In this document: positions 8,637 to 16,923 of the stretch, one piece after another
How positions within the stretch are numbered: the stretch's first letter is position 1
How the letters are laid out: each line of letters opens with the position of its first letter
DNA from: JANXLS01 sp035308565
GTDB lineage: Bacteria > Planctomycetota > SZUA-567 > H5-PLA8
DNA length: 64,000 nucleotides
Assembly (NCBI GenBank): GCA_035308565.1
Contig: DATGGK010000161.1
Location: 7,187-71,186, forward strand
Reading direction: 5' to 3'
Notes under the pieces: generated by a model
What the model was told of the DNA's origin: nothing
What the model saw: only the letters and a program-made list of their open reading frames with translations
The model's database searches: none
Program-made: the position numbers and the translations under genes

Positions 8637-8700
8637 AGTCGGACGGCTTTCTGAGCCGTCTAAGCTCACACAACAACGACTCGGAGAGCCGTCCTACTTC
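8635..8700. repeat. Paired-hairpin repeat, family D (GGACGGCT/AGCCGTCC)
   Basis: Two inverted arms, GAAGTCGGACGGCTTTCTGA with GCCGTC, and GACTCGGAGAGCCGTCCTAC with TTC, around a short spacer. The first arm also folds on itself (GACGGCT...AGCCGTC). It fills the gap between the convergent glyS and SGNH hydrolase genes and could act as a terminator for both. Confidence 0.8.
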
Positions 8701-10019
8701 TATTTCGGATTGATGAGTTTCACTCGAAAAATCATCGTTCGCTCGGTCAACACATTGGGTGCGGCTCCCGCCCACATCCGCCCCGCCAAATCGTTCCACG
8801 GCGCCTCAACTCCGGCGTCTAACACCAGCGAATTGAGATTCACGCCCGCGCCAAGTTGCACAGCGCTTGCGCGGCCGCAGAGTTTGCCGTTGCATTCGAT
8901 CGAATACTCGCCCACGGCGAGGCCCGTTACCTTCAACATGTATTTCGACAGCGCTTCAATCGGCACAAATTTTCGCGGCGGCAGGCTTTGCGTCGTCTGC
9001 TCCTTTTGCTCAATGGTGTCGAGCGCTTGCGCGGAGAAGCGGCTGGCCAGAATTCTGCCGCGATTTGCGATGCTCAATGGCAGCGGATTTGGCGGAAGGA
9101 TCGGCAATACATCGTCGGTGCGTTCGAACGCCAAGTCATCGCGCGATGAGATGACGCGCGCGCTGCAATGAACGGCGCGCGCGACTCGGCCAATGTCGGC
9201 GTCGATGTCGAGCGCGCTTTCGGCGTCGGGCGGGTTCAAGCGATCGTAGAGAAAATACGCCCATGCCACGTAACCGGAATCGGTCAGATGAATTGTATCC
9301 CAATTGATGCAGAAGGAATTGTCCTCCGCTTGCGCTTGATGCTGAAGTTCTTCGAGCGGATGATGGATATCGACGATCGTCCATCCATTCGCCTTGCAAA
9401 ACGAAAGCATCTCGTCGGCGTAATGTTTGCGCCGGTAATACGCCGCTGGGCCGGTGACACGGATGTCGGCGGATTGGTGCGCGATCACGATCACGCGCGC
9501 GCCGGACTTTTGGACCAGTTCGATGCATTCGCGCATGTGCGCGCGAAAATCGTCCAGGCTTTGCTTGCCGTATGCGGCATCGTTTGCGCCGAAATTGAAG
9601 AAAACGAGCGTCGGATGCGATTGTTCCAGCCAATCCGGCAATTTCGACAACGCGCTGGCGAACGTCCCGCCGCCCGTGGAATAGCGCGAAAATGAAAGCT
9701 GCAATTCAGGGTGGCGGGAGCGCAGCAGAAACTCCATCGTCGAGGGCCATTCGCCGATGAACGTCGAGGAACTGCCGATCCAGGCGACGCGGTCGCCCGG
9801 CTTGAACGGGAATTCGATTTTCTGCGCGGCAAATTCGCGCACCAATTCCGGATCGGACTCATAAGGCGCGTCGAACTCGTCAGCCCGTTGAAAAATCGGA
9901 GCGAGCGCAAACGGATCGGTCGCGCGTTTCGGCGCGTAGCGCAAGAGATAGACGCAGAAGACGCAGACAATCAGAATTGAAGTAACGATAAAAATTCGGC
10001 GGTCCATAAGGAGAACCAT
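8700..10019 (-). CDS. Membrane-anchored SGNH/GDSL hydrolase-like protein
   Basis: A 439-residue protein with one N-terminal membrane anchor (FIVTSILIVCVFCVYLLRYA, about residues 10-28). The catalytic half shows SGNH blocks: DRVAWIGSSSTFIGEW (nucleophile serine), a glycine turn GGGTFASALSKL, FFNFGANDAAYGK (the N of block III), and WDTIHLTDSGYVAWAYF (Asp-x-x-His). A second region of about 170 residues follows (TLNSLVLDAGVEAPWNDLAG and similar) with the look of a carbohydrate-binding or beta-sandwich module. Likely an esterase on a polysaccharide or peptidoglycan acetyl group. The start is uncertain: ATGs at 10019 and 10007 both lack a strong ribosome binding site. Confidence 0.78.
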   Translation of the reverse strand: MVLLMDRRIFIVTSILIVCVFCVYLLRYAPKRATDPFALAPIFQRADEFDAPYESDPELVREFAAQKIEFPFKPGDRVAWIGSSSTFIGEWPSTMEFLLRSRHPELQLSFSRYSTGGGTFASALSKLPDWLEQSHPTLVFFNFGANDAAYGKQSLDDFRAHMRECIELVQKSGARVIVIAHQSADIRVTGPAAYYRRKHYADEMLSFCKANGWTIVDIHHPLEELQHQAQAEDNSFCINWDTIHLTDSGYVAWAYFLYDRLNPPDAESALDIDADIGRVARAVHCSARVISSRDDLAFERTDDVLPILPPNPLPLSIANRGRILASRFSAQALDTIEQKEQTTQSLPPRKFVPIEALSKYMLKVTGLAVGEYSIECNGKLCGRASAVQLGAGVNLNSLVLDAGVEAPWNDLAGRMWAGAAPNVLTERTMIFRVKLINPK

Positions 10020-10051
10020 TGTACTGAATCAAAAGCCCCTTGTCCAAACTT

Positions 10052-10720
10052 TCATAGCGTCGATTTTGGAATTGCAGCGCGCTTGTGCGAGAGGAACCAG
10101 TCGTACAACTTCTGATTCCGGTACGTTCGCGTCCAGCAGTCGTGGAGGCAGCGTTTGTAAACCGTGAACTGAACGTGACAGCCGAGCGCTTTGAGTCCGT
10201 CCACCATGACTTGCGATTCGCGCAGCGGCACGACCGGATCGAGCGCGCCGTGAAAAACCCAGATCGGCAACTGCGCCAGCGACCAAACCCACAGCCCGGC
10301 CGCGCGCCCGCAGAGCGGTGCGATGGCCGCGAAACGCTGCGGTTCGTGCGCGGCCAGACACCACGTGCCGTAGCCGCCCATGCTTGCGCCCGTCAGATAA
10401 ATGCGGTCGGGATCGATCGAGTGCGTTTCGGTGATTTCGTCGAGCAGCGCCAGCAGCACGTCGTTGCGCCAGAAATCGTTCTCCGGACATTGCGGCGAAA
10501 CGACCACAAACGGAAACGCGGGATCGTATTCGCACACGCGCGCCAAGCCGAATTCGCGCACTTTTTGCAAATCGTTCCCCCGCTCGCCAGCGCCGTGCAG
10601 AAACAGGATCAGAGGCCAGCGCGTATTGCTCTTGCCGTAGGATACGGGCAGATGCAACAAATAATTGGATTCAACGGTTTTGGAGATCGGGCGGACGAGT
10701 CTGTGTTCAGAATTCGGCAT
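10052..10720 (-). CDS. Dienelactone-hydrolase/phospholipase-type esterase
   Basis: A 222-residue alpha/beta hydrolase without signal peptide. It carries the oxyanion-side LILFLHGAGERGNDL, the nucleophile elbow TGASMGGYGTW, an acidic residue in FHGALDPVVPLRES and a histidine near KRCLHDCW. The closest relatives by pattern are the phospholipase/carboxylesterase and PHB-depolymerase-like esterases; the hydrolase part of the protein at 12661-14748 is a clear paralogue (HGVGECGTDLEG, GLSMGGQGTW). The ATG at 10720 was chosen because the open frame further upstream (to 11080) is translated repeat and antisense of the acyltransferase. It lies downstream of the acyltransferase on the same strand and may be co-transcribed. 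Confidence 0.82.
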   Translation of the reverse strand: MPNSEHRLVRPISKTVESNYLLHLPVSYGKSNTRWPLILFLHGAGERGNDLQKVREFGLARVCEYDPAFPFVVVSPQCPENDFWRNDVLLALLDEITETHSIDPDRIYLTGASMGGYGTWCLAAHEPQRFAAIAPLCGRAAGLWVWSLAQLPIWVFHGALDPVVPLRESQVMVDGLKALGCHVQFTVYKRCLHDCWTRTYRNQKLYDWFLSHKRAAIPKSTL

Positions 10721-10726
10721 CGTTTT

Positions 10727-10816
10727 AAATAGTCGAAAGTCGAACAAATCGAGGAAGTCGAATCTTTTTGACTTTCGACTATTTCGACCTTCGACCTTCG
10801 ACTTTCGACTATTTCT
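10727..10816. repeat. GTCGAAA-type repeat with inverted halves
   Basis: AAATAGTCGAAAGTCGAA at 10727-10744 is inverted relative to the later words TTCGACTATTTC at 10772-10788 and 10804-10816, with tandem ACCTTCGACCTTCGACTTTC between. The same word family occurs at 3984-4012 and 28329-28347. It fills the gap between the acyltransferase stop and the esterase start. Confidence 0.7.
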
Positions 10817-12024
10817 TACATCACAATTCGCTGCACATACGGAATGCGCATCACGATCAGCGTGAAGATTACGCTCGGGAGATACACCATCGTTGAAACG
10901 AGCGGAATGCCCAGCAAGACGTACGGGCCCGTGAATGCGCCGGGGAAAATGCGAGTCAGCGAGACGTCCCAACCGTTGACATAAAAAATTTCGCGGAAGA
11001 GCGGATGAACCAGATAAATCCCCAGCGTTGCCGGCGCCAGCCAGCGCGAGATGAATTTGCTCAAGCGCGTTTGCAGCCACTTTTCGTCAAACGTGTTGAC
11101 GAAAATCAGCCACACCGAAATTCCCAGCGCAATCCGCACGGGGCTGACGAAGTCGTAAAGCAAATACGATTTCGACGGGTACAGTTTCGCGTTGCCAAAC
11201 GTCTCCACTAAGAGTTGAGTCCCGCCGGCCAGGAGGAACACACATGCAATCGCCAGCAGCCAGCAACCCATGAGCGTGCGCTTCGAAACTTTGCGGTCGC
11301 GGAGCAGATATCCCGCCAAATAATAGCCGATGAACGGCACGAAGCGGATGAACGCGCTTTCTTCGGTTTCAGTGAATCCGTCGGCGACTGAATTCAAGCA
11401 TGACAATCCCAGGCAAAGCACCACCGCGAGCGTGACCACACGTTTGGGCGCGTGTTGCAGGAAAATGCGGAACATCGGGACGAAAGCGTAGAGGCCGGCG
11501 ATGCGGAAGATGAAATGCAGATGCGCATAGGGCTTGCCGAGCAGCAGTTCATGCCAGACGTTGGTGTTCGTGTATAGTCCGTGCGGTTGAAGATAGAAAA
11601 CGGTTAGCGCGATGAAGAAGATCGACCAGAACACAATCGCGATTCCCAAGCGCGCCAGGCGCTTTTTGTAAAATTCGGTGGCCGTTTCAGCGCGCGCGGG
11701 ATCCAGCAGCAGCGAGCCGCTCAGCATCACATAAAGGGGCACTGCCCAGCGCGACGCAGAATTAAAAAAATTGCACATCGCGAAATTGAATTGCGGCACC
11801 CAGTGGTTGAGCTGGCTCAAGTCCTTGAACTGATATTGGACCATGTCGCAGCAATGCCCGACGACGACGGCGACGGTGCCCAGCACGCGCGCCACGTCGC
11901 CGTAGGGCATGTACTTGGGCCGCGTCAGCGACGAAATGCTGCTTGGAGCGGCGGCGGGGGAGACGAGGGGGCGTGGCGGAGCTTTGCGAACAGCTGGGAG
12001 CGGTTTTCTGACGCCGAGATTCAA
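10816..12024 (-). CDS. Acyltransferase 3 family membrane protein
   Basis: An integral membrane O-acyltransferase of about 402 residues (OafA/NodX/WecH type). The core starts at PYGDVARVLGTVAVVVGHCC, where the conserved His sits in the first transmembrane helix, and includes RWAVPLYVMLSGSLLL and FYKKRLARLGIAIVFWS followed by about ten membrane helices, for example TLGIYLVHPLFREIFYVNGW. It probably transfers acetyl or succinyl groups to envelope glycans. The start proposed here is a TTG at 12024 with AAAGGAAG upstream; the frame is open to an ATG at 12141, but that extra 39-residue part overlaps the divergent gene leader. ATG codons further inside are alternatives. Confidence 0.85.
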   Translation of the reverse strand: MNLGVRKPLPAVRKAPPRPLVSPAAAPSSISSLTRPKYMPYGDVARVLGTVAVVVGHCCDMVQYQFKDLSQLNHWVPQFNFAMCNFFNSASRWAVPLYVMLSGSLLLDPARAETATEFYKKRLARLGIAIVFWSIFFIALTVFYLQPHGLYTNTNVWHELLLGKPYAHLHFIFRIAGLYAFVPMFRIFLQHAPKRVVTLAVVLCLGLSCLNSVADGFTETEESAFIRFVPFIGYYLAGYLLRDRKVSKRTLMGCWLLAIACVFLLAGGTQLLVETFGNAKLYPSKSYLLYDFVSPVRIALGISVWLIFVNTFDEKWLQTRLSKFISRWLAPATLGIYLVHPLFREIFYVNGWDVSLTRIFPGAFTGPYVLLGIPLVSTMVYLPSVIFTLIVMRIPYVQRIVM

Positions 12025-12192
12025 TGGACTTCCTTTCGCGTTCTCAAACCTGACGATTGAACCCCCTGAAACGGTCTTCTTTCTACAAACCGCGAGCAAA
12101 AAAGTTACTGTTATTTTCGAAAAAAAGCTGACGGAATGCAAGTTAATCTGTATAAGAATGCAGAACTTAAAGCTTTTGGAGGGCCTTCCGCA

Positions 12193-12660
12193 GTGAGTGC
12201 GCCGAAACGAGTTTCAATCCCGACAGCATCGCTTTGTCTTTTGATCGCGCTTGTCGCGACGTGCTCCTTCGCGAAAAGTCCCGCGCATTTTCAAAAACAC
12301 GACCTCGAGATTCGCACGGGTTCATTGACCCCTCCGCCCAAAGAATGGGCAATGTTCCCGCAGGACGATCCGCAGCAGACCCCTCAAAACGCGCAGACTC
12401 CCGCGAATTCAAACGCGGGCGGCGCCGCGCAAAATGGAACCGGCTCTCTGATTTCAGCGCCAAACGATCCCGCACATGCCGCTCAAAAACAGCGCGAGCT
12501 ACCGGTGTTCTGGCTGATCGTGCTGGGGGCGTTAAGCCTGTGCGCCGTGGGTGCGTGTGGAAATTTGATTCTGCGCAATAATGAAGAGCCCGCGCCGGAA
12601 ATAGGTGCCGACGATGAAGGCGTGCCTGTCGTTTCCGAAGAACAGGAAATCAAAAGCTGA
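12193..12660 (+). CDS. Secreted, C-terminally anchored Pro/Gln/Ala-rich protein
   Basis: I do not recognise this 155-residue protein. The GTG at 12193 is preferred over the ATG at 12136 because GGAGG lies ten bases upstream and the product then opens with a signal peptide (MSAPKRVS, hydrophobic ASLCLLIALVATCSFA). The middle is low complexity and rich in Pro, Gln, Asn and Ala. One transmembrane helix (VFWLIVLGALSLCAVGACGN) near residues 115-138 is followed by an acidic tail ending EEQEIKS. The next gene starts at the base after its stop, so the two form an operon and may work together at the cell surface. Confidence 0.6.
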   Translation: MSAPKRVSIPTASLCLLIALVATCSFAKSPAHFQKHDLEIRTGSLTPPPKEWAMFPQDDPQQTPQNAQTPANSNAGGAAQNGTGSLISAPNDPAHAAQKQRELPVFWLIVLGALSLCAVGACGNLILRNNEEPAPEIGADDEGVPVVSEEQEIKS

Positions 12661-14748
12661 GTGCAGCGTGCGAGCGGCTTTTTGCGTCGTTTCTTCATGA
12701 GCGTTTTCATTATGGCGTGGCGTTCGGAGCGGGTGGTCGTGCCGTATACAATTCGCCGTACGATCCTCATCGCTCTCTGTGCCATATCATCTGCGATGCG
12801 AGCGGGCGAACGCAAAAGCGGTCCCGTCGCGCTCAACACAAAACCCGGCTCGATCCTTTGCGAGTATTTTCAAGGCATCCCGGGCGGCGGCGTCGAGGAT
12901 CTTGTGCGCAGTCCCGCTTTTCCGAATAATCCGAGCGAAAGCATCGCGCTGCTCTCATTCGAAATTCCTGAAAACACCGGCGAGAATTATGGCACGGCCG
13001 TGCGCGGGTTCATCTATCCGCCGGCGACCGGCAATTACACCTTCTGGATTGCCAGCGACGATGGCAGCGAATTGTGGCTTAGCCCAACTGAGAATCCAAA
13101 AGACAAAGTCAAAATCTGCCAGATGTCGGCCTGGTGCGCGGCGCGCGCGTGGGACACTGCGCCGGAGCAAAAATCCAAACCGATTCCGCTCTCCGCGGGC
13201 CGCCGGTATTACATAGAAGCGCTGCACAAACAGGGATCGGGCGGCGACAATCTCGCCGTCGGTTGGCAACTGCCCGACGCTAAAATGGAACGCCCGATTC
13301 CGGGTACGCGCCTGGCGCCCGCGGGAATTGCCAAACCGCCGCCGCCGGTCACGGTGGCGATTCAAGGACAACTGCCGACCAAACCGGGCTTCTTCAAGTG
13401 CGCTTCCAAAGTCACGGGCGGCGGTGCGCCGTTTGATTTTCCATTTCTTTTGTTCGTGCCCAACGATTTCGGCAAAGCGCCCTCGCCATCGCTGCTTTTT
13501 CTGCACGGCGTCGGCGAATGCGGCACGGATCTGGAAGGCGTTTACGGCAACGGCCCGCATGGCCACTTGCGCGGCGATAAGGCGCTGCGCGACAAAATGC
13601 CGTTCCTGATCATCGGCCCGCAATGCGCGCCGGGGCGTTCGTGGAATCAGCGCCAAATCACGCGCGCGACCGTCGCGCTGCTCGACGAAATTCTGAAAGC
13701 GTACGGAAATTACTTGGACAAAGATCGCGTCTGCATGACCGGCTTGAGCATGGGCGGGCAGGGGACATGGTGTGTCGCGCTCGAAGCCCCCGACCGTTTC
13801 GCGGCAATTGTTCCATCGGACCCCCGGGCCGTGACGCCGGAAGTCGCAACTGAGCGGCTCAAAGATTTGCCGACGTGGATTATCGCCGGCGCTGAAGACG
13901 GCGATTTCACCAAAGGCGCGAAGGAGATGTTCGAAGCCCTCAAAGGCAACGTTCCCAAGCCGCAACTGATGCTCGTGCCCAACTGCGGCCACGGCGCGTG
14001 GGGCTATTACTATCCCAAGTGGCAGTTCTACGAATGGCTGCTCAAATGGCGCCGCTCGCCCGCGCGCATCGCGCAATCTGCCGCCGTCGCCTCGAATGAA
14101 AAGAAGTCCGCGCAGGATCTCGCGAAAGAGGCTGCTGCCGCGGAGAAGGCCGCTCAGGAAGCTGCCGCCGCAGAGAAGAAAGCCGCTGAAGCCGCCGCGG
14201 CTGAGAAGAAGGCGGCCGAAGCTGTCGCGGCCAAGGAGGCTGCCGCCAAAGAACTCGCGGCAAAAGAGCAAGCCGCAAGGGATCAAGCCGCGAAGGAACT
14301 CGCTGCGAAGAAGGAGGTGGCCGCCAAATCGCTCGAAAGAAACACGCCCGCGAAGAAAGCTGAAACGCCGGTCGTCGCGACTCCCGATTCATTCGACGAA
14401 GTGCTCAAGCGCATCGCCGCCGGCAAAGCCGCGCAGGCTGAAAAGCCCATTGAGCCGGCCAAACCTGTCGAGTCGCCAAAGGTGCTGCCCGCGGTTGCGT
14501 CTCCGCCGGTCGCCGCGAAGAAAAACGAGGTTATCGTCAAAATTGAGCCGAAGCCTGCTTTGCCGGCAAAAATCGAAGGACCGGCGCTCGTCGCCAACAC
14601 CGTGCCGCCGCCGGAGCTCTCGCCGAAAGCGGACGAGCCGGCGGTTGAAACCCACGCGCCCGTTCGCTTCCCCTACGCGCCTGTTTTTTTGCTGGGCTCG
14701 GCGCTCTTTTTTATGATCGCCATGTATTTTTTAACGATTGAAGAATAG
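12661..14748 (+). CDS. PA14-like domain plus esterase with TolA-like linker and C-terminal anchor
   Basis: A 695-residue surface protein with four parts. After a signal-like segment (about 28-47) comes a PA14-type domain at roughly 62-220 (SILCEYFQGIPGGGVEDLVR, YPPATGNYTFWIASDDGSEL, RRYYIEALHKQG), known from carbohydrate-active proteins. An alpha/beta hydrolase follows at about 246-462, with LLFLHGVGECGTDLEG, nucleophile Ser363 in GLSMGGQGTW, AGAEDGDF and NCGHGAWGYY. Residues about 480-570 are Ala/Glu/Lys repeats (EKKAAEAAAAEKKAAEAVAA) resembling the TolA helix. A Pro-rich stretch and a single transmembrane helix (YAPVFLLGSALFFMIAMYFL) end the protein. The GTG at 12661 directly follows the upstream stop; an ATG at 12715 is an alternative start. 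A wall-spanning esterase is inferred. Confidence 0.75.
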   Translation: MQRASGFLRRFFMSVFIMAWRSERVVVPYTIRRTILIALCAISSAMRAGERKSGPVALNTKPGSILCEYFQGIPGGGVEDLVRSPAFPNNPSESIALLSFEIPENTGENYGTAVRGFIYPPATGNYTFWIASDDGSELWLSPTENPKDKVKICQMSAWCAARAWDTAPEQKSKPIPLSAGRRYYIEALHKQGSGGDNLAVGWQLPDAKMERPIPGTRLAPAGIAKPPPPVTVAIQGQLPTKPGFFKCASKVTGGGAPFDFPFLLFVPNDFGKAPSPSLLFLHGVGECGTDLEGVYGNGPHGHLRGDKALRDKMPFLIIGPQCAPGRSWNQRQITRATVALLDEILKAYGNYLDKDRVCMTGLSMGGQGTWCVALEAPDRFAAIVPSDPRAVTPEVATERLKDLPTWIIAGAEDGDFTKGAKEMFEALKGNVPKPQLMLVPNCGHGAWGYYYPKWQFYEWLLKWRRSPARIAQSAAVASNEKKSAQDLAKEAAAAEKAAQEAAAAEKKAAEAAAAEKKAAEAVAAKEAAAKELAAKEQAARDQAAKELAAKKEVAAKSLERNTPAKKAETPVVATPDSFDEVLKRIAAGKAAQAEKPIEPAKPVESPKVLPAVASPPVAAKKNEVIVKIEPKPALPAKIEGPALVANTVPPPELSPKADEPAVETHAPVRFPYAPVFLLGSALFFMIAMYFLTIEE
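14100..14370 (+). repeat. Ala/Glu/Lys-rich coding repeat (TolA-like)
   Basis: Degenerate tandem copies of codons for AAAEKKAAEAAAAEKKAAE make a predicted long single helix between the esterase domain and the membrane anchor of the preceding CDS entry. The length is likely to vary between strains. Confidence 0.7.
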
Positions 14749-14842
14749 AATTCACATGAAATCTTCACGCGAGTCTGATATATAAACGTCCGATAATTGT
14801 CAATATCGAACCTGTCTTTGCCGTAAATGCCGGAGACTTCCC

Positions 14843-16072
14843 ATGCTCGGACCGCCCGCCCCGAAACTCGTGGAAAAGTCCGTTCATCAACATAAATTAC
14901 TCAGCAAAAAGGGACTGCTCGAACGCATCTTCTCCTTCTGGTTCGACAGCTTGGTCTACAACCAAATCTGGGAGGACCCGCGCGTCGATATGGAGGCGCT
15001 CCAACTCGATTCCGAGAGCCGCATGTTGACCATCGCCTCCGGCGGCTGCAACATCCTCGCTTATCTCGCACAAAAACCGCGTTCGATCACCGCCGTTGAC
15101 ATCAATCCCAATCACATCTTCCTCACGCGGCTCAAACTCGCCGCGCTCCAAGCGCTGCCGACTCACTACGATTTCTTTCAGTTCTTCGGCTTCGCCAACG
15201 ATGAGAAGAACATCGAGAAATACCACCAGCACATCAGCCCGCGCCTCGACGACCAAACACGCGCATTCTGGGAGGGCAAAAACTGGTTCCAGAAACTCCG
15301 CCCGCGCATCCGGTACTTCAAAAAGAATTTTTACGACTATGCCAAGCTCGGCCTGCTGCTGCGCTTCGCGCACGGCCTGACCAAAGTCGTGCGCAAGAAT
15401 CCGTCGCGCATCCTCGGCGCCGGCAGCATCGAAGAGCAGGAGCAAATCTTCAATGAAACGATCGCGCCGTTCTTCGACAACAAAATTATCAAAGCCATCG
15501 GACGCAACCCGCTCATTCTGTTCAGCCTCGGCATTCCGCCGCGCCAGTATGCGGTGATGAAACGCGAAATGAGCGGTGACATCATCGACCTGTTCCGCGA
15601 GCGCATCAAACGGCTGACCTGCGGATTCCCCATCGAAGACAATTATTTCGCATGGCAGGCGTTGGGGCGAAGCTATGACACGCGCGCGCGCCGCGCGATT
15701 CCGGATTATTTGAAAGAATCGAATTACGACGTGCTGAAATCTCACGCGCATCGCGCCAGCGCGATTGTCGGCAACCTGACGGGATTCCTGCGCGATCAGC
15801 CCGCTAAGAGTCTCAACCGATTTGTTTTCCTCGATTCACAGGATTGGATGCAGCCGTGGCAGATTCATGAATTGTGGGCGGAAGTCGAACGCACTGGAAT
15901 GCCCGGCAGCCGCATCATCTTCCGCACGGGCGCGAAAGCGTCGCCCGTCGAAGAGGCGCTGCCGAAGGCGCTGCGCCAGCGCTTCAAGTACGAAATGCAA
16001 TATTCGAAAGAGTTGCACAAACAAGACCGCTCGGCCATTTACGGCGGGTTTCATCTGTACGTCTTGCGTTGA
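14843..16072 (+). CDS. btaA: S-adenosylmethionine:diacylglycerol 3-amino-3-carboxypropyl transferase (BtaA)
   Basis: First enzyme of betaine-lipid synthesis: it moves the aminocarboxypropyl group of SAM to diacylglycerol to give diacylglycerylhomoserine. The 409-residue protein matches the BtaA/DUF3419 family over its whole length: the signature LVYNQIWEDPRVDMEAL, the SAM loop MLTIASGGCNILAYLAQKP followed by AVDINPNHIFL, LIRFAHGLTK-like text, the LFSLGIPPRQYAVMKREM block and the C-terminal FVFLDSQDWMQPWQIHELWA. GGAG lies ten bases before the ATG; an AT-rich TATATAAA box at 14780-14786 could be the promoter -10. The methyltransferase gene btaB follows after one hairpin repeat. Confidence 0.93.
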   Translation: MLGPPAPKLVEKSVHQHKLLSKKGLLERIFSFWFDSLVYNQIWEDPRVDMEALQLDSESRMLTIASGGCNILAYLAQKPRSITAVDINPNHIFLTRLKLAALQALPTHYDFFQFFGFANDEKNIEKYHQHISPRLDDQTRAFWEGKNWFQKLRPRIRYFKKNFYDYAKLGLLLRFAHGLTKVVRKNPSRILGAGSIEEQEQIFNETIAPFFDNKIIKAIGRNPLILFSLGIPPRQYAVMKREMSGDIIDLFRERIKRLTCGFPIEDNYFAWQALGRSYDTRARRAIPDYLKESNYDVLKSHAHRASAIVGNLTGFLRDQPAKSLNRFVFLDSQDWMQPWQIHELWAEVERTGMPGSRIIFRTGAKASPVEEALPKALRQRFKYEMQYSKELHKQDRSAIYGGFHLYVLR

Positions 16073-16073
16073 G

Positions 16074-16134
16074 TAGGAGGGGCGGCACTCTTGCCGCCCT
16101 CGAATGCACGGCGGCAGGAGTGCCGCCGCTCCTA
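16074..16134. repeat. Paired-hairpin repeat, family E (GGCGGCA/TGCCGCC)
   Basis: Two hairpins, GGGCGGCA-CTCT-TGCCGCCC and GGCGGCA-GGAG-TGCCGCC, flanked by TAGGAGG and CTCCTA so that the whole unit also forms one long stem. It lies in the short gap between btaA and btaB, beginning two bases after the btaA stop. Confidence 0.85.
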
Positions 16135-16151
16135 AATTGCCGGAGCCGCTT

Positions 16152-16826
16152 ATGCCCTCGACTATTGCCAATGCGCCCGACCACAGCAGCCAGATGGATC
16201 GCATCTACCGTGTGCAGCGGCATTTTTACGATCTTACGCGCAAATTCTATCTCTTCGGCCGCGACCGGCTGATCCGCACGATGGACATCCGCCCCGGCAT
16301 GAACGTGCTCGAAATCGGCTGCGGCACGGCGCGCAATCTGATTCTGCTTGCGCGCAAACATCCTCAAGCGCGCTTTTATGGGCTCGACGCCTCTCGTGAA
16401 ATGCTCGCCACGGCTCAGAAGAAAATCGACAGCCGCAAGCTCGCCGATCGCATCACGCTGAAGTATTGCCTCGCCGAAGAACTCGATTACAAGCGCACGT
16501 TTGAGCTGAACGAGAAATTCGACGCGATGTTTTTCTCGTACTCGCTGTCCATGATTCCAACTTGGCGCGCTGCGCTGGACGCCGCATTCGCAAACGTCAA
16601 ACCTGGCCATTCGATTTACAGTGTGGATTTCTGGGACCAGCGCGAGTTGCCGGCGGTATTCCGGAAAATGCTGGTGTGGTGGTTGAGTCTTTTTCACGTG
16701 CATCATCGGCCCGAACTGCTGGAGTACATGAATGAACTCGACACGAGAGGCCGCTGCAAACTGGAATTGACGCCGCTTTACCGGCGCTATTCGTACATTG
16801 CGCGCCTTGCCATGCAAGCTTCATAA
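16152..16826 (+). CDS. btaB: Diacylglycerylhomoserine N-methyltransferase (BtaB-like)
   Basis: A 224-residue class I SAM-dependent methyltransferase. It has motif I VLEIGCGTARNLILLARKHP, the acidic end of strand 2 (FYGLDASREML), and motif IV region FDAMFFSYSLSMIPTW. The position right after btaA is what identifies it: BtaB methylates the homoserine head group three times to give the betaine lipid DGTS. The ATG at 16152 has GGAG upstream; the open frame to 16104 begins inside the hairpin repeat and is rejected. By sequence alone only a methyltransferase could be claimed; with btaA adjacent the assignment is strong. Confidence 0.88.
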   Translation: MPSTIANAPDHSSQMDRIYRVQRHFYDLTRKFYLFGRDRLIRTMDIRPGMNVLEIGCGTARNLILLARKHPQARFYGLDASREMLATAQKKIDSRKLADRITLKYCLAEELDYKRTFELNEKFDAMFFSYSLSMIPTWRAALDAAFANVKPGHSIYSVDFWDQRELPAVFRKMLVWWLSLFHVHHRPELLEYMNELDTRGRCKLELTPLYRRYSYIARLAMQAS

Positions 16827-16923
16827 AAATCCTCCGCGACAAAAACTCAATCTTCAGCTACACCCGCCGGGTTCGCGTTGTATAAAACGGGACGAGAATC
16901 CTATTTGAAACGAAGGAGTTTCC

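Noticed and set aside
10721..11080. 120-codon upstream extension of the dienelactone-type esterase
   Set aside because: It overlaps the acyltransferase gene on the same strand in another frame and reads the GTCGAAA repeat; no signal peptide or domain is in it.
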